This document shows, one piece after another, positions 1 to 7,378 of a stretch of 64,000 bases of DNA; the stretch's first letter is position 1, and the number at the start of each line of letters is the position of its first letter. Below the pieces are notes generated by a model. That model worked only from the letters and a program-made list of their open reading frames with translations, made no database searches and was not told where the DNA came from. The stretch is taken from contig CAVXOE010000016.1 in assembly GCA_963763365.1 (NCBI GenBank), positions 1-64,000 of the forward strand, in the 5' to 3' direction. The DNA comes from VAZQ01 sp963763365. Lineage in GTDB: Bacteria > Pseudomonadota > Alphaproteobacteria > Rhizobiales > Xanthobacteraceae. A program made the position numbers and the translations under genes.

Positions 1-259
1 CGGCATCCGCATCAACTGTTCTGGACGCCTCGGCGGTGCCGAGATCGCCCGCATGGAGTGGTACCGCGAAGGCCGCGTGCCGCTGCATACGCTGCGCGCC
101 AACGTCGATTACGGCGTTGCGACCGCGTTCACCACCTACGGAACCTGCGGCGTCAAGGTCTGGAATCTTGCAAGGGCGAGATCATGGAACACGACCCGAT
201 GGCGCAGGACGAAGAATGGCAGAAGGGACGCCGGTCGTCCGCCCCGTCACGCGGCCTGA
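1..259 (+). CDS. rpsC: 30S ribosomal protein S3, C-terminal part (frameshifted)
   Basis: The 3' end of the S3 gene, cut by the window edge. S3 sits at the mRNA entry of the small subunit. The frame at base 2 reads a typical S3 C-terminal domain (RINCSGRLGGAEIAR, then VDYGVATAFTTYG and CGVKVW). The frame then breaks near 163-170, where two extra bases interrupt the expected VKVWIFKGEI. It breaks again near 210-235, and the usual basic tail returns in the first frame (DAGRPPRHAA) with stop TGA at 257-259. These breaks in an essential gene look like sequence errors. It is followed 34 bases later by rplP. Confidence 0.88.
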   Translation, partial: GIRINCSGRLGGAEIARMEWYREGRVPLHTLRANVDYGVATAFTTYGTCGVKVWNLARARSWNTTRWRRTKNGRRDAGRPPRHAA

Positions 260-293
260 GCTACGGCGAACAAGGATCGAGAAGGCGTAAGTC

Positions 294-711
294 ATGCTGC
301 AACCGATGCGCACCAAGTTCCCGCAAGGCGCACAAGGGCCGGATCAAGGGCATCGCCACGTCCGGCGTCGACCTTGCGTTTCGGGCAATATGCGCTCAAG
401 GCGCTCGAGCCCCGAGCGCGTCACTGCGCGCCAGATCGAGGCGGCGCGGCGCGCGCTGACGCGTCACATGAAGCGTGCCGGCCAGGTGTCGATCCGCATC
501 TTTCCGGACGTGCCGGTGTCGAAGAAGCCGCTCGAAGTGCGCATGGGCTCGGGCAAGGGCGCGCCGGAGTTCTGGGTCGCGCGGGTGAAGCCCGGCCGCA
601 TCATCTTCGAGATCGACGGCGTACCGGAGGCCACCGCGCGCGAGGCGCTGGACTTGCCGGCCGCCAAAGCTGCCGATCAAGACGCGCTTCATCGAGCGGG
701 TCGCGGAGTAG
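294..711 (+). CDS. rplP: 50S ribosomal protein L16 (frameshifted)
   Basis: L16 binds 23S rRNA near the peptidyl-transferase centre and the tRNA sites. It starts MLQP-RTKF. The next segment, KAHKGRIKGIATSGVDLAF, is in another frame because of an extra base near 322. Extra T and C bases near 379 and 414 return the frame to a clear ERVTARQIEAARRALTRHMKR, then IFPDVPVSKKPLEVRMG and FWVARVKPGRIIFE. Another disturbance near 657-668 displaces the last residues (LPIKTRFIERVAE) before stop TAG at 709-711. Reassembled, the length (about 137 aa) fits the family. Most extra bases lie in short homopolymers. Confidence 0.9.
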
Positions 712-726
712 AGGGTCGAGGAGGCG

Positions 727-937
727 ATGATGGGTGCTGAAGATCTCCGGCGGATGACGGTCGACCAGCTCGACGACGAGGTCTCAAGCTCAAGAAGGAG
801 CGGTTCAACCTGCGCTTCAGCGCGCGACGGGCAGCTTCCAACACTTCGCGGGTGCGCGAAGTTCGGCGCGACATCGCGCATCAAGACCGTCGCGGCGCAG
901 AAGCGCGCGGCGCCGGAATCGGATCAGCGAGGAGTAA
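727..937 (+). CDS. rpmC: 50S ribosomal protein L29 (frameshifted)
   Basis: L29 lies at the polypeptide exit tunnel and helps dock trigger factor and SRP. A GAGGAGG ribosome-binding site precedes ATG 727. The first part reads MGAEDLRRMTVDQLDDEV. After that the expected LKLKKERFNLRF, ATGQL and SRVREVRRDIA pieces are scattered over all three frames between 780 and 880, because several single bases seem to be missing. The stop is uncertain; the best candidate TAA is at 935-937, just before rpsQ. As given, one frame runs through into rpsQ, which is an artefact of the indels. Confidence 0.75.
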
Positions 938-939
938 AG

Positions 940-1191
940 ATGCCGAAGCGCACGCCGCAGGGCGTCGTGGTGAGCGACAAGCAGGATAAGACCGTTGTCG
1001 TGCGGGTCGAGCGCCGTTTCACCCATCCGGTCATGAAGAAGACTGTGCGGAGCACGAAGAAGTATTACGCCCATGACGAGAAGAACGAATACGAGGTGGG
1101 CGATCTCGTGTGGATCGAGGAGCGCCGGCCGCTGTCCAAGCTCAAGCGCTGGGAAGTGATCCAGGGCGAGAAGAAGAAGACGGTCGTGTGA
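940..1191 (+). CDS. rpsQ: 30S ribosomal protein S17
   Basis: S17 is a primary 16S rRNA-binding protein of the OB-fold type. The 83-aa frame is intact, unlike its neighbours on both sides. It has the family core GVVVSDKQDKTVVVRVERRF, then THPVMKKTVR, and ends SKLKRWEVIQ with a short lysine-rich tail. The start ATG at 940 has GGAG upstream (931-934). Co-transcribed within the spc operon between rpmC and rplN. Confidence 0.95.
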   Translation: MPKRTPQGVVVSDKQDKTVVVRVERRFTHPVMKKTVRSTKKYYAHDEKNEYEVGDLVWIEERRPLSKLKRWEVIQGEKKKTVV

Positions 1192-1236
1192 GCGCTGAAT
1201 CGGAGATCTGCGCAAGAAGGAATCGAGGAGAGCATC

Positions 1237-1603
1237 ATGATCAGATGCAGACCAACCTCGACGTGGCCGATAACTCCGGCGCGCGTCGGTCATGTGCATC
1301 AAGGTGCTCGGCGGCTCGAAGAAGCGCTACGCCACGATCGGCGACGTTATCGTCGTGTCGGTGAAGGAGGCGATCCGCGCGGCCGCGTCAAGAAGGGCGA
1401 GGTCATAAGGCCGTGGTGGTGCGCATCGTAAGGACATCAAGCGCGCCGATGGCTCGATCCATCCGCTTCGACCGCAACGCCGCCGTGCTGATCAACGCAC
1501 AGGCCGAGCCGGTCGGTACCCGCATCTTCGGGCCGGGTCCGCGCGAACCGCGCGCCAAGAACGACATGAAGATCATCCGCCGCGCCGGGAGGTGCTGGCG
1601 ATG
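1237..1603 (+). CDS. rplN: 50S ribosomal protein L14 (frameshifted)
   Basis: L14 forms intersubunit bridges and contacts 16S rRNA. GAGGAG lies before ATG 1237. An extra base follows the third codon (MI, then QTNLDVADNSGAR in a second frame). Further breaks near 1290, 1375 and 1405-1430 separate the recognisable MCIKVLGGSKKRYATIGDVIVVSVKEAI, GRVKKGEVI and VVVRI segments. The distal part, IRFDRNAAVLINAQAEPVGTRIFGP, is clean. The usual C-terminal EVL is visible near 1588-1597 but the stop codon itself is not, so the end is approximate and probably overlaps rplX. Confidence 0.85.
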
Positions 1604-1926
1604 GCGGCGATGATCCGCAAGAACGACAAGGTGATCGCGCCGGCGGGCCGTGATCGTGGCCGCACCGGCGAAGTGATCGAGGTACGCCCGATGAAGGGCC
1701 GTGCACTGGTGCGCGGCATCAATATGGTCAAGCGCGACCAGAAGCAGAGGCGCGCAGGAAGGCGGGATCATTACCAAGGAAGCGCCGGCTGCACCTGCCA
1801 ACCTGGCGATCGCCGATCCGAAGGACAACAAGCCGACCCGTATCGGCTTCAAGTTCGTGGGCGAGGGCGAGCAGCCAGCGCAAAGTGCGTGGTTGCCAGC
1901 GTTCGGGAGTCGAGATCGATGGCTGA
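1601..1926 (+). CDS. rplX: 50S ribosomal protein L24 (frameshifted)
   Basis: L24 is an assembly initiator of the large subunit with a KOW motif. It starts MAAMIRKNDKVI and reads through GRTGEVIEVRPMKGRALVRGINMVK. Near 1745-1752 the frame shifts and continues EGGIITKEAPAAPANLAIADPKDNKPTRIGFKFV. A second disturbance near 1872-1905 breaks the QRKVRVAKRSGVEIDG tail, which ends at TGA 1924-1926. The stop overlaps the rplE start as ATGGCTGA. About 105 aa when rebuilt, normal for the family. Confidence 0.85.
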
Positions 1927-2636
1927 CAAGGAAGCCAAGGGCAAGAAGCCGAGAAATCCGAGAAGGCGCGGCCGCGTCCCGAAGGCCGAGAGAGCCGCAG
2001 GCGGAACAGTAGGCGCAAAAGGCCGATAAGGGTGGCGCCGCAGGTAAGGGTGAGGGCGCTGCCAAGGCGCCTGCGCCCAAGAAGCGGAAGAGCGCGTGAC
2101 GCCGCGTCTTAGGACGCACTTCGACGAGGCTGGTGCGCAAGAAGCTGACCGAGGAGTTCAGCTACAACCCGATGCAGGTGGCGGTGATCGAGAAGGTCGT
2201 CATCAACATGGGCATCGGCGAAGGTGTCAACGATCGCAAGAAGGTCGAGGCCGCGGCCAACGATCTCTCGCTGATCGCCGGGCAGAAGCCCGTCGTCACG
2301 AAGGCGAGAAAATCGATCGCGACCTTCAAGCTGCGCGACGGTCAGGCGATCGGCTGCAAAGTGACGTTGCGCAAGGCGCGCATGTACGAATTCCTCGACC
2401 GGTTGGTGAACATCGCGCTGCCGCGTGTGCGCGACTTCCGCGGGCTGTCGCCCAAGAGTTTCGACGGCGGCGGCAACTACACCATCGGGATCAAGGAGCA
2501 CATCATTTTTCCCGAGATCGACTACGACAAGGCGGCCGACGTCTGGGGCATGGACGTGACCGTATGTACCAGCGCGAAGACCGACGCCGAGGCGCGCGCG
2601 CTGCTAACCGCATTCAATTTCCCGTTCCGGCAGTGA
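1919..2636 (+). CDS. rplE: 50S ribosomal protein L5 with basic N-terminal extension (frameshifted)
   Basis: L5 belongs to the 5S rRNA complex and contacts P-site tRNA. The conserved body is uninterrupted from about 2136 (KKLTEEFSYNPMQVAVIEKVV, NMGIGEGVNDRKK, GQKPVVTKARKSIATFKLRDG, then FDGGGNYTIGIKEHIIFPEIDYDK) to the family C-terminus ALLTAFNFPFRQ. Upstream, ATG 1919 overlaps the rplX stop and opens a Lys/Ala/Glu-rich extension of roughly 60 residues that runs into TPRLRTHFDE. That region holds at least two frame changes (near 1955-2000 and 2128). Such lysine-rich extensions occur in some Rhizobiales L5 proteins. A shorter call would start at GTG 2133. Confidence 0.88.
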
Positions 2637-2685
2637 GGACAGGCGCGTGATGCCGTTCTCAAACGCGGAAAGCCAGGAGAGCTAG

Positions 2686-2991
2686 ATGGCGAAGAAGAGT
2701 TCGATTGAGAAGAACAGCCGGCGCCGCCGGATGACCAAGAAATTTTCGGGCCGACGCGCGCGGCTCAACGAGATTGCGCACGACAAAACGAGGCCGATGG
2801 AAGAACGCTTCGCCGCCACGCTGAAGCTTGCCGAACTGCCGCGCAATTCGTCCGCGACGCGCATCCGCAACCGCTGCGAGGTGACGGGTCGGCCGCGCGC
2901 TTACTACCGCAAGCTCAGGCTGTCGCGTATCGCGCTGCGGGATCTCGGCTCCAAAGGCCTGATCCCGGGCTTGGTCAAGTCGAGCTGGTAA
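2686..2991 (+). CDS. rpsN: 30S ribosomal protein S14
   Basis: S14 is a late-assembling head protein of the small subunit. 101 aa, the long zinc-independent form: there is no CxxC pair, and only one Cys, in the RNRCEVTGRPRAYYRKL signature near residues 61-77. Starts MAKKSSIEKN at ATG 2686 after AGGAGAG. Ends GLVKSSW, typical of the family. The frame is intact. Confidence 0.96.
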   Translation: MAKKSSIEKNSRRRRMTKKFSGRRARLNEIAHDKTRPMEERFAATLKLAELPRNSSATRIRNRCEVTGRPRAYYRKLRLSRIALRDLGSKGLIPGLVKSSW

Positions 2992-3004
2992 GGAGGATCG
3001 ATCG

Positions 3005-3403
3005 ATGTCTTTGAACGATCCGCTCGGCGATATGATCGCGCGTATTCACAACGCGCAGATGCGCAAGAAGTCGAAGGTGTCGACGCCGGCCTCCAAGCTG
3101 CGCGTGAGCGTGCTCGATGTGCTCAAGAGCGAGGGGTTCATTCGCGGCTATGCTGCGATCGACCACTCCAACGGGCGCAAGGAGATCGAGATCGAGCTGA
3201 AGTATTTCGACGGTGGGCCGGTGATCCGCGAGATTTCGCGGGTGTCGAAGCCCGGCCGGCGAGTCTACGCTTCGGTCAGGGCGCTACCGCGCGTCAACAA
3301 TGGACTGGGCGTAGCGATTCTCTCGACGCCCAAGGGCGTGATGGCCGACCACGATGCGCGCGACGCCAATGTGGGCGGCGAAATCCTCTGTACGGTGTTC
3401 TAA
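3005..3403 (+). CDS. rpsH: 30S ribosomal protein S8
   Basis: S8 binds helix 21 of 16S rRNA and, in well-studied bacteria, is the translational repressor of the spc operon. 132 aa. Begins MSLNDPLGDMIARIHNAQ, has SKLRVSVLDVLKSEGFI near residues 31-47, and ends in the RNA-binding signature ILSTPKGVMADHDARDANVGGEILCTVF. AGGAGG lies seven bases before the start. Starts 13 bases after rpsN. Confidence 0.96.
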   Translation: MSLNDPLGDMIARIHNAQMRKKSKVSTPASKLRVSVLDVLKSEGFIRGYAAIDHSNGRKEIEIELKYFDGGPVIREISRVSKPGRRVYASVRALPRVNNGLGVAILSTPKGVMADHDARDANVGGEILCTVF

Positions 3404-3426
3404 ACGGGCACGAATGGAATAGAGCC

Positions 3427-3961
3427 ATGTCTCGTGTTGGAAAAAAGCCGGTTGCCATTCCCTCGGGCGTCAATGCCAGCGTGGAAGGCCAGACCGTGAA
3501 GGTGAAGGGTCCGAAGGGCGCCCTCCAACTCATGCTGCATGAGGATGTCTCGGCGAAGGTCGAGAGCGGCAGCATCAAGGTCGACCCCAAGGTCGAGACC
3601 AAACGCGCGCGCGCCATGTGGGGGCACCTATCGCGCACTCGTCGCCAACCTGATGGAAGGCGTGACCAAGGGTTACGAGAAACGGCTCGAGATCAACGGT
3701 GTCGGTTACCGCGCGGCGATGCAGGGCAAGAACCTGCAGATCCAGCTCGGCTACAGCCACGACATCGTCTATCCGGTGCCGGAGGGCGTGACGATCGCGC
3801 TGCCGAAGGCGACCGAAGTTGTCATCACCGGCATCGACCGGCAGAAGGTCGGACAGGTCGCGGCCGAGATTCGAGCCTTCCGCAAGCCTGAGCCTTACAA
3901 GGGCAAGGGCGTCAAGTATTCCGACGAACGCATCTTCCGCAAGGAAGGCAAGAAGAAGTAA
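3427..3961 (+). CDS. rplF: 50S ribosomal protein L6 (one frameshift)
   Basis: L6 sits near the sarcin-ricin loop and the factor-binding site. The first half (MSRVGKKPVAIPSGVNASVEG to ETKRARAMWG) is in one frame. At a run of five G (about 3619-3623) one extra base moves the rest to another frame, where the expected TYRALVANLMEGVTKGYEKRL, LQLGYSH-like core and the end KGKGVKYSDERIFRKEGKKK follow without further breaks. The stop TAA is at 3959-3961. Removing one G restores a protein of 177 aa, the normal length. Confidence 0.93.
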
Positions 3962-3973
3962 TAGGAGCTGGCG

Positions 3974-4336
3974 ATGGCTACGGTCGCTGATCGAACGAAA
4001 CGACGACAAGCAAAAGTGCGCCGGCATATCCAGCGCGCGGCCGGCGGCCGCGCGCGGCTGTCGGTGTTCCGCTCGTCGAAGCATATCTATGCGCAGGTGA
4101 TCGACGATCTCAAAGGCGAGACGGTCGCCGCGGCCTCTTCGATGGAGAAGGACCTGCGCGGCAGTCTCAAGACCGGCGCCAATATCGAGGCGGCGAAGGC
4201 GATCGGAAAACTGCTCGCCGAGCGCGCGTCCGCCAAGGGCGTCAAGGACGTGATCTTCGACCGCGGCGGCTATCTCTATCATGGCCGTGTCAAAGCGCTG
4301 GCGGATGCCGCGCGCGAGGGCGGTCTCAACTTCTAA
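3974..4336 (+). CDS. rplR: 50S ribosomal protein L18
   Basis: L18 binds 5S rRNA and places it on the large subunit with L5. 120 aa. The basic N-terminus (RTKRRQAKVRRHIQR) is followed by RLSVFRSSKHIYAQVIDD near residues 28-45. The C-terminal signature DRGGYLYHGRVKALADAAREGGLNF is complete. Starts 12 bases after rplF with AGGAG upstream. Confidence 0.96.
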   Translation: MATVADRTKRRQAKVRRHIQRAAGGRARLSVFRSSKHIYAQVIDDLKGETVAAASSMEKDLRGSLKTGANIEAAKAIGKLLAERASAKGVKDVIFDRGGYLYHGRVKALADAAREGGLNF

Positions 4337-4351
4337 CCAGGTGACAGGCAA

Positions 4352-4924
4352 ATGGCCGAACGGGATCGCAGAGGCGGTGGACGAGAGCGCGAGCGGGAAC
4401 CCAGCGAGTTCACCGACAAGCTCGTCCACATCAATCGTGTGGCGAAGGTGGTGAAGGGTGGCCGGCGCTTCGGCTTCGCCGCGCTCGTGGTCGTGGGCGA
4501 CGAGAAGGGCCGGGTCGGCTTCGGCCACGGCAAGGCGCGCGAGGTACCGGAAGCGATCCGCAAGGCAACCGACGCCGCCAAGCGCGGATTGATCCGCGTG
4601 CCGCTGCGCGAAGGCCGCACGCTGCATCATGACGTGGCAGGCCGCCATGGCGCCGGAAAGGTGTTCCTGCGCGCGGCGCCTCCCGGCACCGGCATCATCG
4701 CCGGTGGCCCGATGCGCGCCGTGTTCGAGACGCTCGGCATGCAGGACGTGGTGGCGAAGTCGCTCGGCTCGTCCAATCCCTACAACATGGTGCGCGCGAC
4801 CTTCGATGCGCTGAAGCACCAGGACAGCCCGCGCTCGGTCGCCGCGCGGCGCAACATCAAGGTCTCGTCCTTGCAGGCGCGCCGTCGCGAGGGTGGCGGC
4901 GATGCCGAGCAGGCGGCGGATTGA
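4352..4924 (+). CDS. rpsE: 30S ribosomal protein S5
   Basis: S5 takes part in decoding fidelity and lies at the mRNA entry channel. 190 aa. It has a charged N-terminal tail (RDRRGGGRERERE), the S5 N-terminal dsRNA-binding-like domain (VKGGRRFGFAALVVVGDEKGRVGFGHGKA), and the C-terminal signature GTGIIAGGPMRAVFE around residues 111-125, followed by VVAKSLGSSNPYNMVRA. The extra 20-odd residues at the end are typical of alphaproteobacterial S5. Confidence 0.96.
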   Translation: MAERDRRGGGREREREPSEFTDKLVHINRVAKVVKGGRRFGFAALVVVGDEKGRVGFGHGKAREVPEAIRKATDAAKRGLIRVPLREGRTLHHDVAGRHGAGKVFLRAAPPGTGIIAGGPMRAVFETLGMQDVVAKSLGSSNPYNMVRATFDALKHQDSPRSVAARRNIKVSSLQARRREGGGDAEQAAD

Positions 4925-4971
4925 CACGCATCAGGGCCTGATCGCGTAAGCGGTTTGGCCGGGAGGCCGAT

Positions 4972-5166
4972 ATGAGCAAGAGTGGCAAAGTCATCAAGAT
5001 CGAACAGACCGGCAGCCCGATCCGCCGTGAGCATACCCAGCGCGAAACGCTGATCGGGCTCCGCCTCAACAAGATCGGCCGCACCGCCGAACTGCCGGAT
5101 ACACCGTCGACCCGCGGGATGATCTCCAAGGTGAAGCATCTCGTGCGCGTGGTGGAAGGAAAGTAA
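4972..5166 (+). CDS. rpmD: 50S ribosomal protein L30
   Basis: Small large-subunit protein of 64 aa with the single L30 domain: IKIEQTGSPIRREHTQRETL, GLRLNKIGRTAEL, then MISKVKHLVRVVE. ATG 4972 is preceded by GGGAGG. It is followed by an unusually long gap of about 150 bases that contains a palindromic repeat before rplO. Confidence 0.94.
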   Translation: MSKSGKVIKIEQTGSPIRREHTQRETLIGLRLNKIGRTAELPDTPSTRGMISKVKHLVRVVEGK

Positions 5167-5170
5167 CATC

Positions 5171-5290
5171 GTCGTCAGGCCCGGCCTTGCGCCGGGCATC
5201 CACGTCTTGCTTCGCGCGAATGAAGACGTGGATGGCCGGACATCAGGGCGTTTACGCCCGTCTTCGACGGGCTATGCCCGGCCATGACGG
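5171..5290 (+). repeat. Palindromic intergenic repeat inside the spc operon
   Basis: Between rpmD and rplO. The arms CATCCACGTCTT (5197-5208) and AAGACGTGGATG (5223-5234) pair perfectly around a 14-base loop, and are flanked by CGGGCC/GGCCGG-type arms. A second smaller hairpin (GACGGGC-type) lies at 5247-5290. A relative lies before rplQ at 10395-10483 with the same central arms. Both would be transcribed as leader structure within the ribosomal operons. Confidence 0.75.
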
Positions 5291-5314
5291 CAGAGAGAAA
5301 AATGGGACAGTGCC

Positions 5315-5809
5315 ATGAAACTGCATGAACTCGCCGATCGGCCCGGCGCCCGCAAGAAGCGCCACCGCATCGGCCGCGGCATCGGGTCGGGCTGCGGCAA
5401 GACTGGTGGACGCGGCGGCAAGGGCCAGACCGCGCGCTCGGGCGTGCGCATCAAGGGCTTCGAGGGCGGCCAGATGCCGCTCCATCGGCGTCTGCCCAAG
5501 CGCGGCTTCAAGAACGTGGCCTTCGCGTTGAAATTGAACGAGATCAACCTCGACCGTGTGCAGGTCGCGATCGACGCCGGCAAGCTCGATGCCGGCGCGA
5601 CCGTCGACGCTGCTGCGTTGGTCAAGGCCGGGGTTCTGCGGCGCGCCAAGCAGGGCGTGCGGCTTCTGGGCGGCGGCGAACTCAAGGCCAAGGTGGCGTT
5701 TTCGGTCTGGGGGGCATCCAAGTCGGCGGTCGCGGCGGTGGAGAAGGCCGGTGGTTCGGTCACCATCCTGGCGCCGGCACGGGAGGCGGAAGGCGAGGCC
5801 GCCGCCTAG
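5315..5809 (+). CDS. rplO: 50S ribosomal protein L15
   Basis: L15 joins late in large-subunit assembly. 164 aa. Begins MKLHELADRPGARKKRHRIGRG, has the glycine-rich GSGCGKTGGRGGKGQTAR and FEGGQMPLHRRLPKRGF near residues 28-69. The family C-terminal part includes AKVAFSVWGASKSAVAAVEKAGGSV. The stop TAG (5807-5809) is made from the CTAG that opens the two-hairpin repeat, and the acidic/alanine tail EAEGEAAA lies right before it. Confidence 0.95.
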   Translation: MKLHELADRPGARKKRHRIGRGIGSGCGKTGGRGGKGQTARSGVRIKGFEGGQMPLHRRLPKRGFKNVAFALKLNEINLDRVQVAIDAGKLDAGATVDAAALVKAGVLRRAKQGVRLLGGGELKAKVAFSVWGASKSAVAAVEKAGGSVTILAPAREAEGEAAA

Positions 5810-5972
5810 TGTCCCGGTTTCGACGCTTGTATCCTGTTATGACGCGCGCCGTTACAAGCGTCGAAACCGAAGGGACACTAGCAACTCTATGATTCTAGTG
5901 CGGCTTCGGATTTGACGTTCCTACGAAGGACTCGCGGCAATGCTGGTAGGAACGTCAAATCCGCCGCACTAG
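5806..5972 (+). repeat. Two-hairpin CTAG element, copy 1 (in spc operon)
   Basis: 167 bp. Hairpin A, 5806-5881 (76 nt): outer arms CTAGTGTCCC/GGGACACTAG, a three-base bulge GAA on the 3' side, inner arms of 16 bp starting GGTTTCGACG. Spacer of 13 nt at 5882-5894. Hairpin B, 5895-5972 (78 nt): outer arms CTAGTGCGGC/GCCGCACTAG, bulge TTC on the 5' side, inner arms of 17 bp starting GGATTTGACG. Copy 2 (59538-59704) is the same element inverted; copy 3 (46934-47101) is a diverged version. All junctions are CTAG. It lies between rplO and secY. Confidence 0.9.
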
Positions 5973-5991
5973 CCCCATAGGAAATGGCGAA

Positions 5992-6030
5992 CCCGCCCCC
6001 ATATAGCAGGGGCGACTGACAGGGGGCGGG
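5992..6030 (+). promoter_or_regulatory. Stem-loop in the secY leader
   Basis: Perfect 9-bp arms CCCGCCCCC (5992-6000) and GGGGGCGGG (6022-6030) enclose a 21-base loop. The hairpin ends a few bases before the secY ribosome-binding site (GGGAG near 6032-6037). It has no following T run, so it is not a terminator. A role in secY translation or mRNA stability is possible but only inferred. Confidence 0.45.
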
Positions 6031-6046
6031 ACGGGAGCTTCAGCGC

Positions 6047-7378
6047 ATGGTTTCGGCAGCAGAACAACTTGCTTCGAATCTCAATTTCTCGGCGCTCGCC
6101 AAGGCCGAGGAACTGAAGAAGCGCATCTGGTTCACGGTTGGCGCGCTCCTGGTCTACCGCTTCGGCACCTACATTCCGCTGCCGGGCATCGACCCGACTG
6201 CTTGGGACCAGATCTTCCGCTCGCAGGCCGGCGGCATTCTCGGGATGTTCAACATGTTCTCCGGCGGTGGCATCCACCGCATGGCGATCTTTGCGCTGAA
6301 CATCATGCCGTACATCTCGGCCTCGATCATCATTCAGTTGATGACGACAGTCTCGCCGACGCTCGAGCAGCTCAAGAAGGAAGGCGAGCAGGGCCGCAAG
6401 GTGATGAACCAATGGACGCGGTATCTTACCGTGGTGCTGGCAGCCTTCCAGTCTTACGGCATCGCGGTCGGCCTCGAAGGGGCAGGCAGCGTCGTCAGCG
6501 ATCCCGGCTTCTTCTTTCGCATCTCGACCATGATTACGCTGACCGGCGGGACCATGTTCCTGATGTGGCTCGGCGAGCAGATCACTGCGCGCGGCATCGG
6601 CAACGGTATTTCGCTCATCATCCTGGCAGGCATCGTGGCGGAGTTGCCGTCAGCGATCGCCGGCACCCTCGAACTCGGCCGCCAGGGCGCGTTGTCGACG
6701 GGCCTGATCCTGCTGGTGCTGGTGATGTGCGTCGTCGTCATCGCCTTCATCGTGTTCATGGAGCGCGCGCAGCGGCGGTTGCTGATCCAGTATCCCAAGC
6801 GTCAGGTCGGCAACCGCATGTTCGAGGGGCAGTCCTCGCATCTGCCGCTCAAGCTCAATACGTCGGGCGTGATCCCGCCGATCTTCGCGTCTTCGCTGCT
6901 GCTGCTGCCCACGACCGTCGCCAATTTCAACGCCGGCGGCGGTCCGGAGTGGTTCCAGGCGCTCACCACGCAGCTCGGCCACGGACGGCCGCTGTTCCTC
7001 ATTCTCTACATCGCGCTCATCGTCTTCTTTGCGTTCTTCTACACGGCGGTGGTGTTCAATCCGACCGAAACCGCCGACAATCTGAAGAAGCACGGCGGGT
7101 TTATCCCGGGTATCAGGCCGGGCGAACGCACCGCCGAATACATCGACTACGTGCTCTCTCGCATCACGGTGATCGGCGCGGCGTATCTGGCGATCGTTTG
7201 CCTGATCCCGGAAATTTTGATCTCCTATGCGGCGGTACCGTTTTACTTCGGGGGCACGTCGCTCCTGATCGTCGTCAGCGTCACGATGGATACGGTGGCG
7301 CAGGTCCAGGGCTATCTGTTCGCCCATCAATATGAAGGTCTGATCAAACGTTCGAAGCTGCGGGGGCGGCGTAGATGA
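6047..7378 (+). CDS. secY: Preprotein translocase subunit SecY
   Basis: The central channel of the Sec translocon in the inner membrane, partner of SecE and SecG. 443 aa with about ten membrane segments. Visible marks include FRSQAGGILGMFNMFSGG (plug region), NIMPYISASIIIQLMT, GTMFLMWLGEQIT-RGIGNGISLII, and the loop ERAQRRLLIQYPKRQ. The C-terminus GYLFAHQYEGLIKRSKLRGRR is typical. It is 237 bases from rplO, a long gap filled by the two-hairpin element and a further stem-loop. The stop overlaps adk as ATGA. Confidence 0.97.
   Translation: MVSAAEQLASNLNFSALAKAEELKKRIWFTVGALLVYRFGTYIPLPGIDPTAWDQIFRSQAGGILGMFNMFSGGGIHRMAIFALNIMPYISASIIIQLMTTVSPTLEQLKKEGEQGRKVMNQWTRYLTVVLAAFQSYGIAVGLEGAGSVVSDPGFFFRISTMITLTGGTMFLMWLGEQITARGIGNGISLIILAGIVAELPSAIAGTLELGRQGALSTGLILLVLVMCVVVIAFIVFMERAQRRLLIQYPKRQVGNRMFEGQSSHLPLKLNTSGVIPPIFASSLLLLPTTVANFNAGGGPEWFQALTTQLGHGRPLFLILYIALIVFFAFFYTAVVFNPTETADNLKKHGGFIPGIRPGERTAEYIDYVLSRITVIGAAYLAIVCLIPEILISYAAVPFYFGGTSLLIVVSVTMDTVAQVQGYLFAHQYEGLIKRSKLRGRRR

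Noticed and set aside
727..1191. An L29-S17 fusion
   Set aside because: The rpmC part is spread over three frames by missing bases; S17 has its own ribosome site and start.
5806..5972. CRISPR array or ordinary tandem repeat
   Set aside because: Only two hairpins per site, the two stems differ from each other, and there are no regular spacers or cas genes.
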